Source of the DNA: an uncultured Rhodospirillales bacterium
Lineage (GTDB): Bacteria > Pseudomonadota > Alphaproteobacteria > Acetobacterales > Acetobacteraceae
Direction of reading: 5' to 3'
Assembly (NCBI GenBank): GCA_903835235.1
Contig: CAILMF010000081.1
Span: forward strand, 1 to 64,000
DNA: 64,000 nucleotides
The translations under genes were made by a program, and so were the position numbers. Shown here one piece after another: positions 49,616 through 59,030 of the stretch. Each line of letters begins with the position of its first letter. Position 1 is the stretch's first letter. The notes beneath the pieces were generated by a model. That model was not told the origin of the DNA, ran no database searches, and was given only the letters and a program-made list of their open reading frames with translations.

Positions 49616-52285
49616 TCAAAACGCCCGGAAGAAGTAGTCGCCCAGCGTCTTCAGGCCGATATGCACCAGCACCTGGGTGTTGATCGGGTAGGGCACGTTG
49701 GTGGCCAGGTCCCGGTTGAAGCGGCGCATCAGCCGGGCCTCGATGATGCAGCACTCATCCTCATAGCCGGCGCTGCCCTGGATGATGGCGAAGCGGCCGT
49801 TGCTCAGGTCGTACTTGACCGAGCCGTTGACCCGCCAATGGCCCATCTGCGCGGCGCCGCCCACCGAGACTTCCTCGCGCGAACGGACCGGCAGCAGGTA
49901 GGGCACCGGCGTGGCGTAGAGATAGCCGGTGTTGAGCGACAGCGAGGGCCCGAGCCTGATCCGCGCCATGCCATCCACCAGGTGGCGCTGGGTCAGGTCC
50001 GTGCCATCGGTGCGGATGCGGGCGATGGTCTCGAACCAGGATACCGGCGAGACCCGCAGCCGCGAGACCCAGTCCGAGGCCCGGCGCTGCAACCCGTCCA
50101 GCCCATAGAGGGTGGAGGTGCTGTGGTCGTCCTGCAGGGTGTAGGACCGCCCGACCAGGCCTTCCACGGTGCCGCCATTGGGGAACATCCAGGCGCCACG
50201 GAAGGCGCTGTCCACCCGGCTGCCGCCTTCCATGCGGTCGCGGCCGACGAAGCGGCTGAGCGCGAACAGGTTGGCGTCGGTGAACTCGAAGTCGATGCTG
50301 TCCTCGTTCGGCAGGCGGCCCTGGCGCCCCATGCGCGGGCCGGTGACCACCTGGACCCGCGGTTCCAGGACCTGGTTGCCCCAGACCTCGCCATAGCGGA
50401 CGAAGGGCATGCGCCAGTCCACGGCGGCGCGGATATTGGTATTCTGGTTCAGGCCGTTGGCGTTGGGCAGGTTCACCGGGTCCAGCTGCTGGCCGCCCGC
50501 CCAGTAGCCGTTGAAGTCGCCCTGCACGCGGAAGGTCCACAGCCCGCCCAGGTCGTCGTAGTCGTGGCGCACCCAACTGGCGCGGTTGGCCAGGCGCTGG
50601 GTGTGCGAACCGGTGACGCGGAAGATGCTGAGCAGGCCGGTGTCCAGCGTCAGATGGCCGCCGGCGACCTGCTCCTTCGGGGCGTATTCGTAGTACGCGC
50701 TGGGCAGGACGTAGGGCAGCTTGTCGTTGTTGTATCTCAGCTGCAGGCTCTGGTAGCCGCGGATATCCACCCGGGCATACTGCTCGGTGCCCCAGAAACC
50801 CTCGACAAAGGCGGTGGAGGCATAGACCGGGCGGGACCAGGTGCGGATGGTCTGCAGGTAGGTGTCGCTGGTGGCGCGGTTCAGCTCGAAGCCTGCGCGC
50901 CAGTTCTCATCCAGCACGAAGCGGCCGCGCAGGAAGATGTGGCCGCCGACCATCTCCTTGGTCTTGTTGGTGCCGTTCAGCCCACCCAGGGAGGCATTGC
51001 CCTCGATCTCGCCGAAGTTCAGCCGGTGGCGGTATTCCCCCAGCACGAAGGGATACTGGCGGGACGAGAACAGCGGCGTGACCGTCACGTCGGATTGCTT
51101 GTCGATCACGTGGTAGTACGGGATCATCGCGAAGGCGCCGAGGTAGCGCGTTATCCCCAGCTGCGGAAACAGGAAGCCCGAGGCCCGTTCAGCCTGCGGG
51201 TCGGGATGCGAGAGATAGGGCGTGTAGAACACGGGTACGCCGTGCACGCGCACCACCGCGTCGCGGTAGGTGATGCGCTGCAATTCCTTGTCCTGCGTGG
51301 CGATGCGCGCCTGCACCTGCCAGGCAGGTGCCACCGTCGGGTCGTTCAGGCAGACATCGCAGGAGGAATACACCACACGCGACAGCTCGTTGATGGTACC
51401 GCCGGTGCGGCGCACGCCATTGGCGGCGATGCGCACATTCTGCGTCAGCAGGGCGCGGACCTCGCGCAGCACGCCGTCCTTGAACTGGTCCTTCAGCTCG
51501 GCCTGGTCGGCGAACAGTACCTGGCCGTCGGCTTCCAGCAGTTGCACGTTGCCGCGCGCGGTGGCGACCTTGGTTTCGCGGTTGTAGGTGAACTCGTCGG
51601 CGCGCAGCACGCGCTCGCCCTGCCAGGCCTCGACATGGCCGCGCGCCGTCACCACGCCGGTCTCGCGGTCGTATTCCACCTCGTCGGCGGTGAAGGTGAC
51701 CGGCGCGTTGGGGTCGCTGGGCGGTGCGCCGCCGCCCCGGCGCAGCAGCGCGGGGCTGGAAGTACCGGGCGGCGCGGCGGCTTCGCCCGGGCGGCTCGAC
51801 ATGATGCTGCTCGACGGCATCAGGTTGATCACGTCGGTGCCGCCGGAGGTCTGCGCTTCCGGCCGATGCGCCAGGCTGACGGCCAGTGCCAGGGCCAGGG
51901 TGGCGGTAGCGCCCTGGCGCCAGCCGAAGCCGGGATTGCCGAGCCGCAGCAGCCACTGTCCCGCGGCCAGGCCCTGGCGCGCCGCGGTGCGCCCGGCCTG
52001 CCCGGCGCAGGACAGTGCCAGCCGTCCGCAGGCGGAGCAGCGGCCCCATGCCTGCTGGGCGCCGCGTCGTCCCCAGGCGGCAATCTCGGCCGGGGAGGCG
52101 CTGGGCAGGTTGACCTTGGGCAAGGTCACCCTGGGCAGCGGGGGCATCGCCGCCCGCAGCTTCGGCAAGGTCCCGAAGAAGCCCGCGAAGTCGAAGCGCG
52201 GCTGCGCTGGCCGCGCGCCGAAGCGCACCAGCCGGCCATCCTGGCGCTCGGCGGACTTGCCGCGGAAAGGCACGCTGCGGCTCAT
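49616..52285 (-). CDS. lptD: LPS-assembly protein LptD
   Basis: An 889-residue outer-membrane translocon that inserts lipopolysaccharide at the cell surface with LptE. The LptA-like jellyroll domain is near 190-290 (FTADEVEYDRETGVVTARGHVEAWQ; ADEFTYNRETKVATARGNV). The large barrel follows, with the disulphide-type Cys pairs SSCDVC and, near the C-terminus, DECCIIEARL. The protein ends in Phe (GDYFFRAF). Unusually, the hydrophobic signal-like segment (ATLALALAVSLA) lies at ~128-139, after ~125 residues containing CSACGRLALSC. The start overlaps the lptG stop (ATGA), supporting it. Confidence 0.93.
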   Translation of the reverse strand: MSRSVPFRGKSAERQDGRLVRFGARPAQPRFDFAGFFGTLPKLRAAMPPLPRVTLPKVNLPSASPAEIAAWGRRGAQQAWGRCSACGRLALSCAGQAGRTAARQGLAAGQWLLRLGNPGFGWRQGATATLALALAVSLAHRPEAQTSGGTDVINLMPSSSIMSSRPGEAAAPPGTSSPALLRRGGGAPPSDPNAPVTFTADEVEYDRETGVVTARGHVEAWQGERVLRADEFTYNRETKVATARGNVQLLEADGQVLFADQAELKDQFKDGVLREVRALLTQNVRIAANGVRRTGGTINELSRVVYSSCDVCLNDPTVAPAWQVQARIATQDKELQRITYRDAVVRVHGVPVFYTPYLSHPDPQAERASGFLFPQLGITRYLGAFAMIPYYHVIDKQSDVTVTPLFSSRQYPFVLGEYRHRLNFGEIEGNASLGGLNGTNKTKEMVGGHIFLRGRFVLDENWRAGFELNRATSDTYLQTIRTWSRPVYASTAFVEGFWGTEQYARVDIRGYQSLQLRYNNDKLPYVLPSAYYEYAPKEQVAGGHLTLDTGLLSIFRVTGSHTQRLANRASWVRHDYDDLGGLWTFRVQGDFNGYWAGGQQLDPVNLPNANGLNQNTNIRAAVDWRMPFVRYGEVWGNQVLEPRVQVVTGPRMGRQGRLPNEDSIDFEFTDANLFALSRFVGRDRMEGGSRVDSAFRGAWMFPNGGTVEGLVGRSYTLQDDHSTSTLYGLDGLQRRASDWVSRLRVSPVSWFETIARIRTDGTDLTQRHLVDGMARIRLGPSLSLNTGYLYATPVPYLLPVRSREEVSVGGAAQMGHWRVNGSVKYDLSNGRFAIIQGSAGYEDECCIIEARLMRRFNRDLATNVPYPINTQVLVHIGLKTLGDYFFRAF

Positions 52286-53406
52286 CCATCCTCCAGGTGC
52301 AGCAGCAGGGCCAGCGCCAGCAGCAGCCCGGCCAGGGTGGGTGCCCAGGCCGCCAGCGCCACCGGCAGGGCGCCGCTTTCGCCGAACTCGTTGGTGATCT
52401 TGTCCAGGACGAACAGGGCAAAGCCGGCGGAGACGCCGGCGCCGATCATCCGCGCCACGCCACCGCGGCGCGACGACCGCATCGAGAAGCCTGCCGCCAG
52501 CAGCGCCATGGCGGCGGCCAGGACGGGCAGGGACAGCAGGGTCTGGAAATGCAGCCGGTGGCGCAGCGCCGAGAAGCCGGCCTGCTCCAGCACGCCGATG
52601 AAGCCGGGCAGCGCCCAGAAGCTCAGCGTATCCGGCGTGGCGAAGCTGCTTTCGATCCGGTCGGGCGTCAGTTCCGTGGGGAAGGCGATGGATTGCGGCG
52701 GGCTGGCCACGCGGTCGGTGCCGAACACCACCGCATCGGTCAGCACCCAGCGGCCGGGCAGCAATTGCGCCCGCGGTGCCTCGATCCGCGCCAGTGGCTT
52801 GTCATCGGCCGAAAGCCGCCAGATCGAGACATCGGTCAGGATCAGGTCGGCCGACAGGCGGGAGGAACGCTCGGTCAGCGGGCGACCGGACAGGATCGCC
52901 ACGCCCTGCGCCTCCAGCCCGCGGTCGGACTGGCGCAGCCAGAGCCGCCCACCCGCCAGGGCCGAAAGCCCGGCGCTGTTGCGCAGGTAGGCATTGTCCA
53001 GCCGTTCCGCCCTGGCCAGCATGGCGGAGGACAGCGGCGAGATGCCGATGGTGCCGAGGATGCCGAACAGCAGCGCCACCGCGACCGGGCCCGAGAGGAA
53101 GCCCCAGGCGGAGATGCCGGCGGCGCGGGCGACGATGAGTTCCGAGGAGCGGGTCAGCCGCCAGAAGGCCAGGATGCCGCCGAGCAGGACGGCAAAGGGC
53201 AGGATCTGCAGCATCACGAAGGGCAGCCGCAGGCCGGCGATGCTGGCGACGATGCCGAAGCCGGCATCCTGCCGGGTCGCCGCCCGACGCAGCAACTCGA
53301 TGAAGTCGAACAGCGAGATCAGCAGCGTCAGCGCCGCCAGCATGGCCAGCGTCGCCTCGGTGAAGCGCCGGGCGACATAGGCGGTCATGGTCAGGGCCAG
53401 GCTCAT
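52282..53406 (-). CDS. lptG: LPS export ABC transporter permease LptG
   Basis: A 374-residue inner-membrane subunit of the LptBFG complex, which extracts LPS for transport to LptD. It shows the family N-terminus (YVARRFTEATLAMLAALTLLISLFDFIELLRR), TM segments in the first third and last quarter, and a periplasmic jellyroll between them. ELIVARAAGISAWGFL is the coupling region to LptB. ATG 53406 is used; ATG 53388 is an alternative. It lies 37 bp after lptF and overlaps lptD, forming an operon. Confidence 0.93.
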   Translation of the reverse strand: MSLALTMTAYVARRFTEATLAMLAALTLLISLFDFIELLRRAATRQDAGFGIVASIAGLRLPFVMLQILPFAVLLGGILAFWRLTRSSELIVARAAGISAWGFLSGPVAVALLFGILGTIGISPLSSAMLARAERLDNAYLRNSAGLSALAGGRLWLRQSDRGLEAQGVAILSGRPLTERSSRLSADLILTDVSIWRLSADDKPLARIEAPRAQLLPGRWVLTDAVVFGTDRVASPPQSIAFPTELTPDRIESSFATPDTLSFWALPGFIGVLEQAGFSALRHRLHFQTLLSLPVLAAAMALLAAGFSMRSSRRGGVARMIGAGVSAGFALFVLDKITNEFGESGALPVALAAWAPTLAGLLLALALLLHLEDG

Positions 53407-53443
53407 GGCCGGACCGCCGGGCGGAAGCTGCCTGCCAAGGCCA

Positions 53444-54619
53444 TCATGCCGGCCCCGAGGCGGCGCGGCGACCAGCCATGAACGGCAGCCAGTGCCAGCC
53501 CGGCCGACCCGCCAGCACCCACAGCGCCGCCGCGATGGGCACCAGGGTGGTCAGCCAGACCAGCGGCAGCAGCGCGTTTTCGCGGGCGCCCAGGTTGTTC
53601 GCCACCAGCCCCATGGCCAGCAGCGCCACCACGATGGCGATGCCGACGAACAGGTGGAAGCCACCGCCGTGGCGGCGGAATTCGCCGGTCAGCACGGTGG
53701 CCAGGGCGACCAGGCAGAAGCCGATGACGTTGACCGGGTTGACCAGGCGCTGCGTCGCCTCGGCGCGGAAGCGGCGCAGGTCGCGCTGTTGGATGTTCTC
53801 GGACGGGTCAGGGTGCAGCAACTCGCTGATCGAGCGTTCCTGCGCGCTGCGATAGCGGCCATCGGTTGGCCGCGCCGCGCGCGTCAGGTCCAGGCTGTTC
53901 TCGGCAAAGGTGAGCACGTTGAGGCGCTCCACCCCGGCGGTGCCCGGCGGCGAGCCGGCCGGTGGCGGGCTGCGTTCCACCTGCTGGCGGATGCCGTTCT
54001 GCAGCGTCACCCGCGGGCCGTTCGGCGTGCTGGTGATCCGCCCGGCCTCGGCCATCACCGTCACCGGGGCGCCGCGTTCCCGCGCGTCGTGCACCAGAAT
54101 GCCGCGCAGCGTGCCATCGGGGTCGCGGTAGCGGGCATAGACGGTCAGGTCGTCGCCGACCGAGGCGAAGACCCCCTCCTGCACCAGGATGGCGGCCAGC
54201 TGGTTGCGGATCTCGAACTGCCAGCCGCGGAAGGCGGCCTGGCTGGCCGGCACCAGCCACAGGTTCAGCGCGTAGCAGGCCAGCATGGCCAGCGTGGCCA
54301 GCGCCAGCGCCGGGCGCGCCAGCTGCCACTGGGAAAGCCCGCCGGCGCGCATCACCACCAATTCGCGGTCCGAGCCAAGCCGGACATAGATGAACAGCGT
54401 GACCACGAAGGTGGTGATCGGCAGGATGACGGCGAAGAAGCCCGGCAGCAGCAGGCCGGTCAGCTTCAGGAACACCCAGAAGGACAGGCCGCGGTCCAGC
54501 ACCAGTTCGATGAAGCGGAGCGACTGCGTCAGCCACACCAGCGCCGCCAGGCCGATGGTCACGGCCAGCAATGCGCCTGAAAGCTGGCGGAAGAGGTAAC
54601 GGTCCAGAAGTGTGATCAT
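53444..54619 (-). CDS. lptF: LPS export ABC transporter permease LptF
   Basis: A 391-residue partner of LptG. The start MITLLDRYLFRQLSGALLAV is the conserved N-terminus; six predicted TM helices flank a periplasmic domain. The coupling motif is SDRELVVMRAGGLSQWQLARP. RFRAEATQRLVNPVNVIGFCLVALA is typical of the C-terminal TM region. It precedes lptG and follows the lipoprotein protease gene (70-bp gap) on the same strand. Confidence 0.93.
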   Translation of the reverse strand: MITLLDRYLFRQLSGALLAVTIGLAALVWLTQSLRFIELVLDRGLSFWVFLKLTGLLLPGFFAVILPITTFVVTLFIYVRLGSDRELVVMRAGGLSQWQLARPALALATLAMLACYALNLWLVPASQAAFRGWQFEIRNQLAAILVQEGVFASVGDDLTVYARYRDPDGTLRGILVHDARERGAPVTVMAEAGRITSTPNGPRVTLQNGIRQQVERSPPPAGSPPGTAGVERLNVLTFAENSLDLTRAARPTDGRYRSAQERSISELLHPDPSENIQQRDLRRFRAEATQRLVNPVNVIGFCLVALATVLTGEFRRHGGGFHLFVGIAIVVALLAMGLVANNLGARENALLPLVWLTTLVPIAAALWVLAGRPGWHWLPFMAGRRAASGPA

Positions 54620-54689
54620 CGGTGCCGGCACCCTACCGAAAGGCATCCGGCGGGGAAAGGCGGCACTGCCGGGTTGCAGGGCCCGCCGG

Positions 54690-55436
54690 CTATTCCGCCG
54701 CCAGGAAAGCGCGGATCACCGCGGCCCGCACCAGCCAGCTGTGGCCCGGCTCGGCCGGGTCGCGCATGCTGATGATGCCGAGCAGGCAGCCGCTGGCGGC
54801 GTCGAACACCCCGCCGCCCGAGTCGCCGGCCTCCAGCCGCAGCGCCAGCACGGCGTAGCGGCCATTGGCCGGCTCGGCCTCCATGGCCTCGCCCGCCAGG
54901 CGCCCGCGCACCAGCCGGCCGCCGCTGAAGGCCACCACCCCTTGTCCGGGCTGCGGGTCCGCCGGGCAGACCGTGGCGGCGGGCCCGGCCAGCGGCGCGT
55001 CCGGGCGCAGCAATGCCAGGTCCTGGCCCTGGCGATAGGCCAGGTCGCAGCCCTGCCGGGTGAAGGTGCTGCGCCCCAGCCTGACCCGGGTGGCCGCCAC
55101 CTCCGAGCCATCCGCCTGGCGCAGCCGCAACCCCGCCAGGTAGGGCGCCTGCTCCGCCGGCCAGCGGCCCAGGCGGCACATTTCCTCGCGCAGGCTGGCT
55201 TCGTCGACCACATGGGCGGCGGTCAGCGCCAGCCCGCCGGCCAGGGGTACGGCGCTGCCGCGGGCCCTTGCCAGCGCGCCGAACCGGGCTTCCACCGCCA
55301 GAATCGGCGGCGGCGGCCCCGGCGGCCAGGGCGGTTCCCCCGCGGATTCGGGGCTGCCGGCGCAGGCCGCCAGCAGGGCCGCGGGCAGGGCCGCGGGCAG
55401 CAGCAACAACGTTGCCAGGCGCAAGATATTCCTCAT
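54690..55436 (-). CDS. Trypsin-like serine protease lipoprotein
   Basis: A 248-residue chymotrypsin-fold protease. The lipobox LLAAC places the lipidated Cys at 25. The triad is His75 (LTAAHVVDE), Asp139 (GQDLALLRPD) and Ser206 (EAGDSGGGVF), all intact, and there is no PDZ domain. It is the first gene of a leftward set running into lptF-lptG-lptD, and diverges from surA across 41 bp, so a role in envelope quality control is an attractive inference. Substrate specificity is unknown. Confidence 0.85.
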   Translation of the reverse strand: MRNILRLATLLLLPAALPAALLAACAGSPESAGEPPWPPGPPPPILAVEARFGALARARGSAVPLAGGLALTAAHVVDEASLREEMCRLGRWPAEQAPYLAGLRLRQADGSEVAATRVRLGRSTFTRQGCDLAYRQGQDLALLRPDAPLAGPAATVCPADPQPGQGVVAFSGGRLVRGRLAGEAMEAEPANGRYAVLALRLEAGDSGGGVFDAASGCLLGIISMRDPAEPGHSWLVRAAVIRAFLAAE

Positions 55437-55477
55437 CGGCCTAGCCCTACGGTTGCCAGCCGGCTAAAGACCGCTGC

Positions 55478-56869
55478 ATGTGCCCTGCCGCCCCCCTGCT
55501 TTCCGGCCCGCGAGCCCTGCTTCTTGCCACCCTGCTGGCGCTGGTGCCGCTTGCCGGCACGGCCAGCGCCCAGCCTGGCGCCGATACGGCCCAGCCTGCC
55601 CGGCGGCCGGCGGCAACGCCAGCGGCGGCGCAAGGGCCTGGCCAGGCGGCGCCGGCTGCCCAGGCCAATACCATCGTCGCGGTGGTGAATGGCGACGTCA
55701 TCAGCCGGGCCGATGTCAGCGCCCGGTCCCGGCTGCTGGCGCTGAACGCCGGCCTGCAGGTGCCCACCGAGCAATTGGCCCGCCTGGGGCCGCAGGTTAC
55801 CCGCCTGCTGGTGGACGAAAAGCTGCGCAACCAGGAAGTTCGCCGCCGCCGCATTCCCGTCAGCGACGATGACGTCGGCGAGGCCGTGGCGGATATCGAG
55901 AAGCGCAACAACCTGCCTGCCGGGGGCCTGGTCGCCCAGCTGCGCCGCGCCGGCATCCAGCCGCGCGCGCTGTACGACCAGCTGCGCAGCCAGATGGGCT
56001 GGGCGCGGTTGATCCGGGTGACCATGGGCGAGAGCGCCGAGCCCACGGACGCCGATGTGCAGGAGTTCCTCCGCGTGGCCAGGGGCCGCACCGGGGAGCC
56101 GGAATTCCAGATCTCCGAAATCTTCATCCCGGTGGAAAACCCGGCGCTGGAGGAGGAGGTCCGCCGCTTCGTCGACGAAATCTCCCGCCAGCTGCGCGCG
56201 GGCACGCCGTTCCAGGTGGTGGCGACGCAGTTCAGCCAGGCGCAGACCGCGCTGCAGGGTGGCGATCTCGGCTGGGTCCACAAGGACCAGCTGGACCCCG
56301 AGGTGGCCATGCTGACCGACCGCATGCCGCCCGGCGCCATCAGCAACCCGGTCCGTGTCGCCGGCGGCTTCCAGATCATCACCATGCGCAGCCGGCGCGA
56401 AAGTGGCCGCGACCTGGCCACGCTGCTGAACATCCGCCAGCTCTTCCTGCCCTTCTCCAGCCCGCTGAACCGCGACCAGCCGCCGACCGACCAGCAGCGC
56501 GCGCAGGTGGAACGCGCCACGCGCCTGGTGGACACCGCCCGCAGCTGCGAGGCGATGGACGCCGCCCAGCGCGCCGCCAGCCCCGAGCGCAACGCCGACC
56601 CCGGCCCGATCCGGCTGGAGACGGTGACCCCGCCGCAGCTGCGCACCCTGCTGGCCGGCCTGGCGCCGGGCCGGCCCAGCCAGCCGCTGCTGTCCAATGA
56701 CGGCGTGATGATGTTCATGGTCTGCAGCCGGGAACAGCGCAACCTGGCGGAAACCACCCCTGACCAGGCCAAGCAGCAGATGCTGCGCGACCGGATCGAG
56801 AGCCAGTCCCGCACGCTGCAGCGCGACCTGCGACGCCGCGCCAACATCGAAAACCGCGACCCCGCGTGA
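55478..56869 (+). CDS. surA: Periplasmic chaperone / peptidyl-prolyl isomerase SurA
   Basis: A 463-residue SurA-type chaperone assisting outer-membrane protein folding, including LptD. Signal peptide LLLATLLALVPLAGTASA is followed by a Pro/Ala linker, the SurA_N domain (~67-195: IVAVVNGDVISRADVSAR; LLVDEKLRNQEVRRR) and one clear parvulin domain (~210-310: ISEIFIPVENPALEEEV; VATQFSQAQTALQGGDLGWVHKDQL). A second, degenerate parvulin-like part and a helical tail follow. Its stop overlaps rsmA (GTGA). Unlike the common order, pdxA is absent between surA and rsmA. Confidence 0.93.
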   Translation: MCPAAPLLSGPRALLLATLLALVPLAGTASAQPGADTAQPARRPAATPAAAQGPGQAAPAAQANTIVAVVNGDVISRADVSARSRLLALNAGLQVPTEQLARLGPQVTRLLVDEKLRNQEVRRRRIPVSDDDVGEAVADIEKRNNLPAGGLVAQLRRAGIQPRALYDQLRSQMGWARLIRVTMGESAEPTDADVQEFLRVARGRTGEPEFQISEIFIPVENPALEEEVRRFVDEISRQLRAGTPFQVVATQFSQAQTALQGGDLGWVHKDQLDPEVAMLTDRMPPGAISNPVRVAGGFQIITMRSRRESGRDLATLLNIRQLFLPFSSPLNRDQPPTDQQRAQVERATRLVDTARSCEAMDAAQRAASPERNADPGPIRLETVTPPQLRTLLAGLAPGRPSQPLLSNDGVMMFMVCSREQRNLAETTPDQAKQQMLRDRIESQSRTLQRDLRRRANIENRDPA

Positions 56870-57684
56870 GCCTGCCGTCCCTGCGGGACACCATCGCCCG
56901 GCATGGGCTGGATGCGCGCAAGTCGCTGGGCCAGCACTTCCTGCTGGATGAAGGTCTGTGCGGCCGGATCGCCCGGCTGGCCGGCGCCATGGATGGCCGC
57001 CACGTGCTGGAGGTGGGCCCAGGCCCCGGTGGCCTGACCCGCGCGCTGCTGGCCGGCGAGGCCGCGCACATCACCGCCGTGGAGCTGGACCGCCGCGCCG
57101 TGGCCGCCCTGGCCGAGCTGGAAGCGGCCTACCCCGGCCGGCTGACGTTGGTGGAGCACGACGCGCTGAAATTCGACGCGCTGGCGCTGCCTGCCCCGCG
57201 AAAGATCGTCGCCAACCTGCCCTACAACGTGGCCTCCGTGCTGCTGATCGGCTGGCTGCGCCAGGCGGCGGGGCTGGAGGGCATGACCCTGATGTTCCAG
57301 CAGGAGGTTGCCGAGCGGATCTGCGCTGCGCCGGATACCGACCCCTATGGTCGGCTGGGCGTGCTGGCGCAGTGGCGCTGCCGCTGCGACATGCTGCTGA
57401 CCCTGCCGCCAGGCGCGTTTTCGCCACCGCCGAAGGTGTTTTCCGCCGTAGTCGGCTTCACGCCCCATGCCGAGGACCCCGGCGAGGCGTTGTTCCGCTG
57501 CATGGAACGGGTGACGGCGGCGGCCTTCGGCCAGCGGCGCAAGATGCTGCGCGGGGCGCTGAAGTCGCTCGGCGAGGCCGATGCGCTGCTGGCCGGCTGC
57601 GGCATTGCCGGGGAACGCCGGGCGGAGACGCTGACCGTGGCCGAATTCGACAAGCTGGCGCGGGCGTTGCTGGCGAGGGGATGA
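56866..57684 (+). CDS. rsmA: 16S rRNA (adenine1518-N6/adenine1519-N6) dimethyltransferase
   Basis: A 272-residue KsgA/RsmA enzyme that dimethylates two adjacent adenines in the 3' helix of 16S rRNA. Motifs: KSLGQHFLLDEG, SAM motif I LEVGPGPGGLTRALL, ITAVELDRRAVAAL, and the catalytic NLPYNVAS. The C-terminal region includes FGQRRKMLRGALK. GTG start at 56866 overlaps the surA stop. Length is normal. Confidence 0.95.
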   Translation: MSLPSLRDTIARHGLDARKSLGQHFLLDEGLCGRIARLAGAMDGRHVLEVGPGPGGLTRALLAGEAAHITAVELDRRAVAALAELEAAYPGRLTLVEHDALKFDALALPAPRKIVANLPYNVASVLLIGWLRQAAGLEGMTLMFQQEVAERICAAPDTDPYGRLGVLAQWRCRCDMLLTLPPGAFSPPPKVFSAVVGFTPHAEDPGEALFRCMERVTAAAFGQRRKMLRGALKSLGEADALLAGCGIAGERRAETLTVAEFDKLARALLARG

Positions 57685-57689
57685 ACGGA

Positions 57690-58061
57690 ATGCCGACGAT
57701 CGAGACGCTGCGGGCCATCGCGGCCGCCTTCAACGCCCACGATATCGAGGCGATCCTCGGCTTCTTCGCCGAGGACAGCGCCATGCAGATGCCGCGCGGC
57801 CCCGACCGCTGGGGCACCCGCTACGTCGGCAAGGCGGAGATCCGCGCCGGCCTCGCCGCCCGCTTCGCCGGCCTGCCGGATGTGCATTACGGCCAGGACG
57901 AGCACTTCATCAGCGGCAACACCGGCATGTCCAAATGGGTGCTGACCGGCACCATGGCCAGCACCGGCCAGAAGCTGGAGGTGATGGGCTGCGACTTCTA
58001 CAGCTTCGACGCCGCCGGCCGCGTGACGCTGAAGGACAGCTACTGGAAGATCGTCGAGTAG
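57690..58061 (+). CDS. SnoaL-like / NTF2-fold protein
   Basis: A 123-residue cystatin-like NTF2-fold protein: IETLRAIAAAFNAHDIEAILGFFAEDSAMQMP is the SnoaL signature and CDFYSFDAAGRVTLKDSYWKI its last strands. The ATG at 57690 is chosen because GAGGGG lies ~9 bp upstream; ATG 57681, which overlaps the rsmA stop, has that motif too close. Small enzymes and receptors share the fold; function unknown. Confidence 0.85.
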   Translation: MPTIETLRAIAAAFNAHDIEAILGFFAEDSAMQMPRGPDRWGTRYVGKAEIRAGLAARFAGLPDVHYGQDEHFISGNTGMSKWVLTGTMASTGQKLEVMGCDFYSFDAAGRVTLKDSYWKIVE

Positions 58062-58106
58062 CCGTCCTCGACGGGCTTCATCGATTCCGCCTCAGCCGAT
58101 CAGGCT

Positions 58107-59030
58107 CTACCGCAACCACACCAGCAGCGCTGAAAGCGTCACCACGCTGAGCAGCGTGCCCAGCAGCACCGCCGCACCGGACTGTTCCGCCGCCACGCGG
58201 TAGCGCTGCGCCAGCAGGAAGGCGTTGGCCCCCGTCGGCAGCGCCGCCACCAGCACCGCCACGGCGGCTTGCTCGGCCGGCACCGCCAGCAGGCGGCAGG
58301 CGCCCCAGACCAGCAGCGGCATCACCAGCAGCTTCAGCACCAGCACCGCCGTCGTCTCTCGCCAGGCCGCGCGGGCGTTGAAGCCGAGCAGGCTGCCGCC
58401 GAGGCAGAACAGCGCCACCGGCGGCGCCGCCGCGCCCAGCAATTCCAGCGTATGCCGCAGCACGCCTGGCGGCGCCGGCAGGCCGATGCTGCGCCAGACC
58501 AGCGCCGCCAGCACCGACATGACGATGGGGTTGCGCGCCACGCCGCGCGCCGTGGCCCACAGCACGCGGGGCAGCGGCGCGCGCTCATGCAGGCCGATCT
58601 CCGCCACCACGGTGGCGACGCCCAGCAGCACGAGGGAATGCAGCGCCAATATCGTCAGCATCACCGGCATGGCCTGCACGCCGAAGCCGGCGGCGACCAG
58701 CGGAATGCCCATCATGACCGTATTGCCGAAGCTGGCATTCAGCGCGAACAGCCCGGCCGGCGACAGCGCCAGCCCCAGCAGCCCGCGCCCGGCCAGCAGC
58801 GCCGCCGCGTACAGCACCGCCGTGCCGCAGAAGAAGGCCAGCGCGGCCTGGCCACCGCCGCCCTGCGCCGTGATGCCGCCCAGGAACAGCAGCGCCGGCG
58901 CGCCGAGGGTGAAGGTGAAGCTGTTCAGCCCCTTGAAGCCGGCCTGGTCGATGAAGCCGAACCGCGCCGCCGCCCAGCCCAGCGCGACGATGGCGAAGAC
59001 CGGCGCCACCACCTCCAGGACGACATTCAT
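58107..59030 (-). CDS. AEC (auxin efflux carrier)-family transporter
   Basis: A 307-residue membrane protein with about ten hydrophobic segments. The start MNVVLEVVAPVFAIVALGWAAARFGFID and FTLGAPALLF, LNASFGNTVMMGIPL and ARNPIVMSVLAALVW are typical of the family. It starts in an ATGA overlap with the gmk stop, so the two are co-translated, although no functional link is obvious. Bacterial relatives transport malate, malonate or other organic anions. Confidence 0.9.
   Translation of the reverse strand: MNVVLEVVAPVFAIVALGWAAARFGFIDQAGFKGLNSFTFTLGAPALLFLGGITAQGGGGQAALAFFCGTAVLYAAALLAGRGLLGLALSPAGLFALNASFGNTVMMGIPLVAAGFGVQAMPVMLTILALHSLVLLGVATVVAEIGLHERAPLPRVLWATARGVARNPIVMSVLAALVWRSIGLPAPPGVLRHTLELLGAAAPPVALFCLGGSLLGFNARAAWRETTAVLVLKLLVMPLLVWGACRLLAVPAEQAAVAVLVAALPTGANAFLLAQRYRVAAEQSGAAVLLGTLLSVVTLSALLVWLR

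Noticed and set aside
49568-52990. Very long + strand open frame (1140 codons) opposite lptD
   Set aside because: It is antisense to LptD and reads as His/Val/Gly-rich shadow sequence without any family motif.
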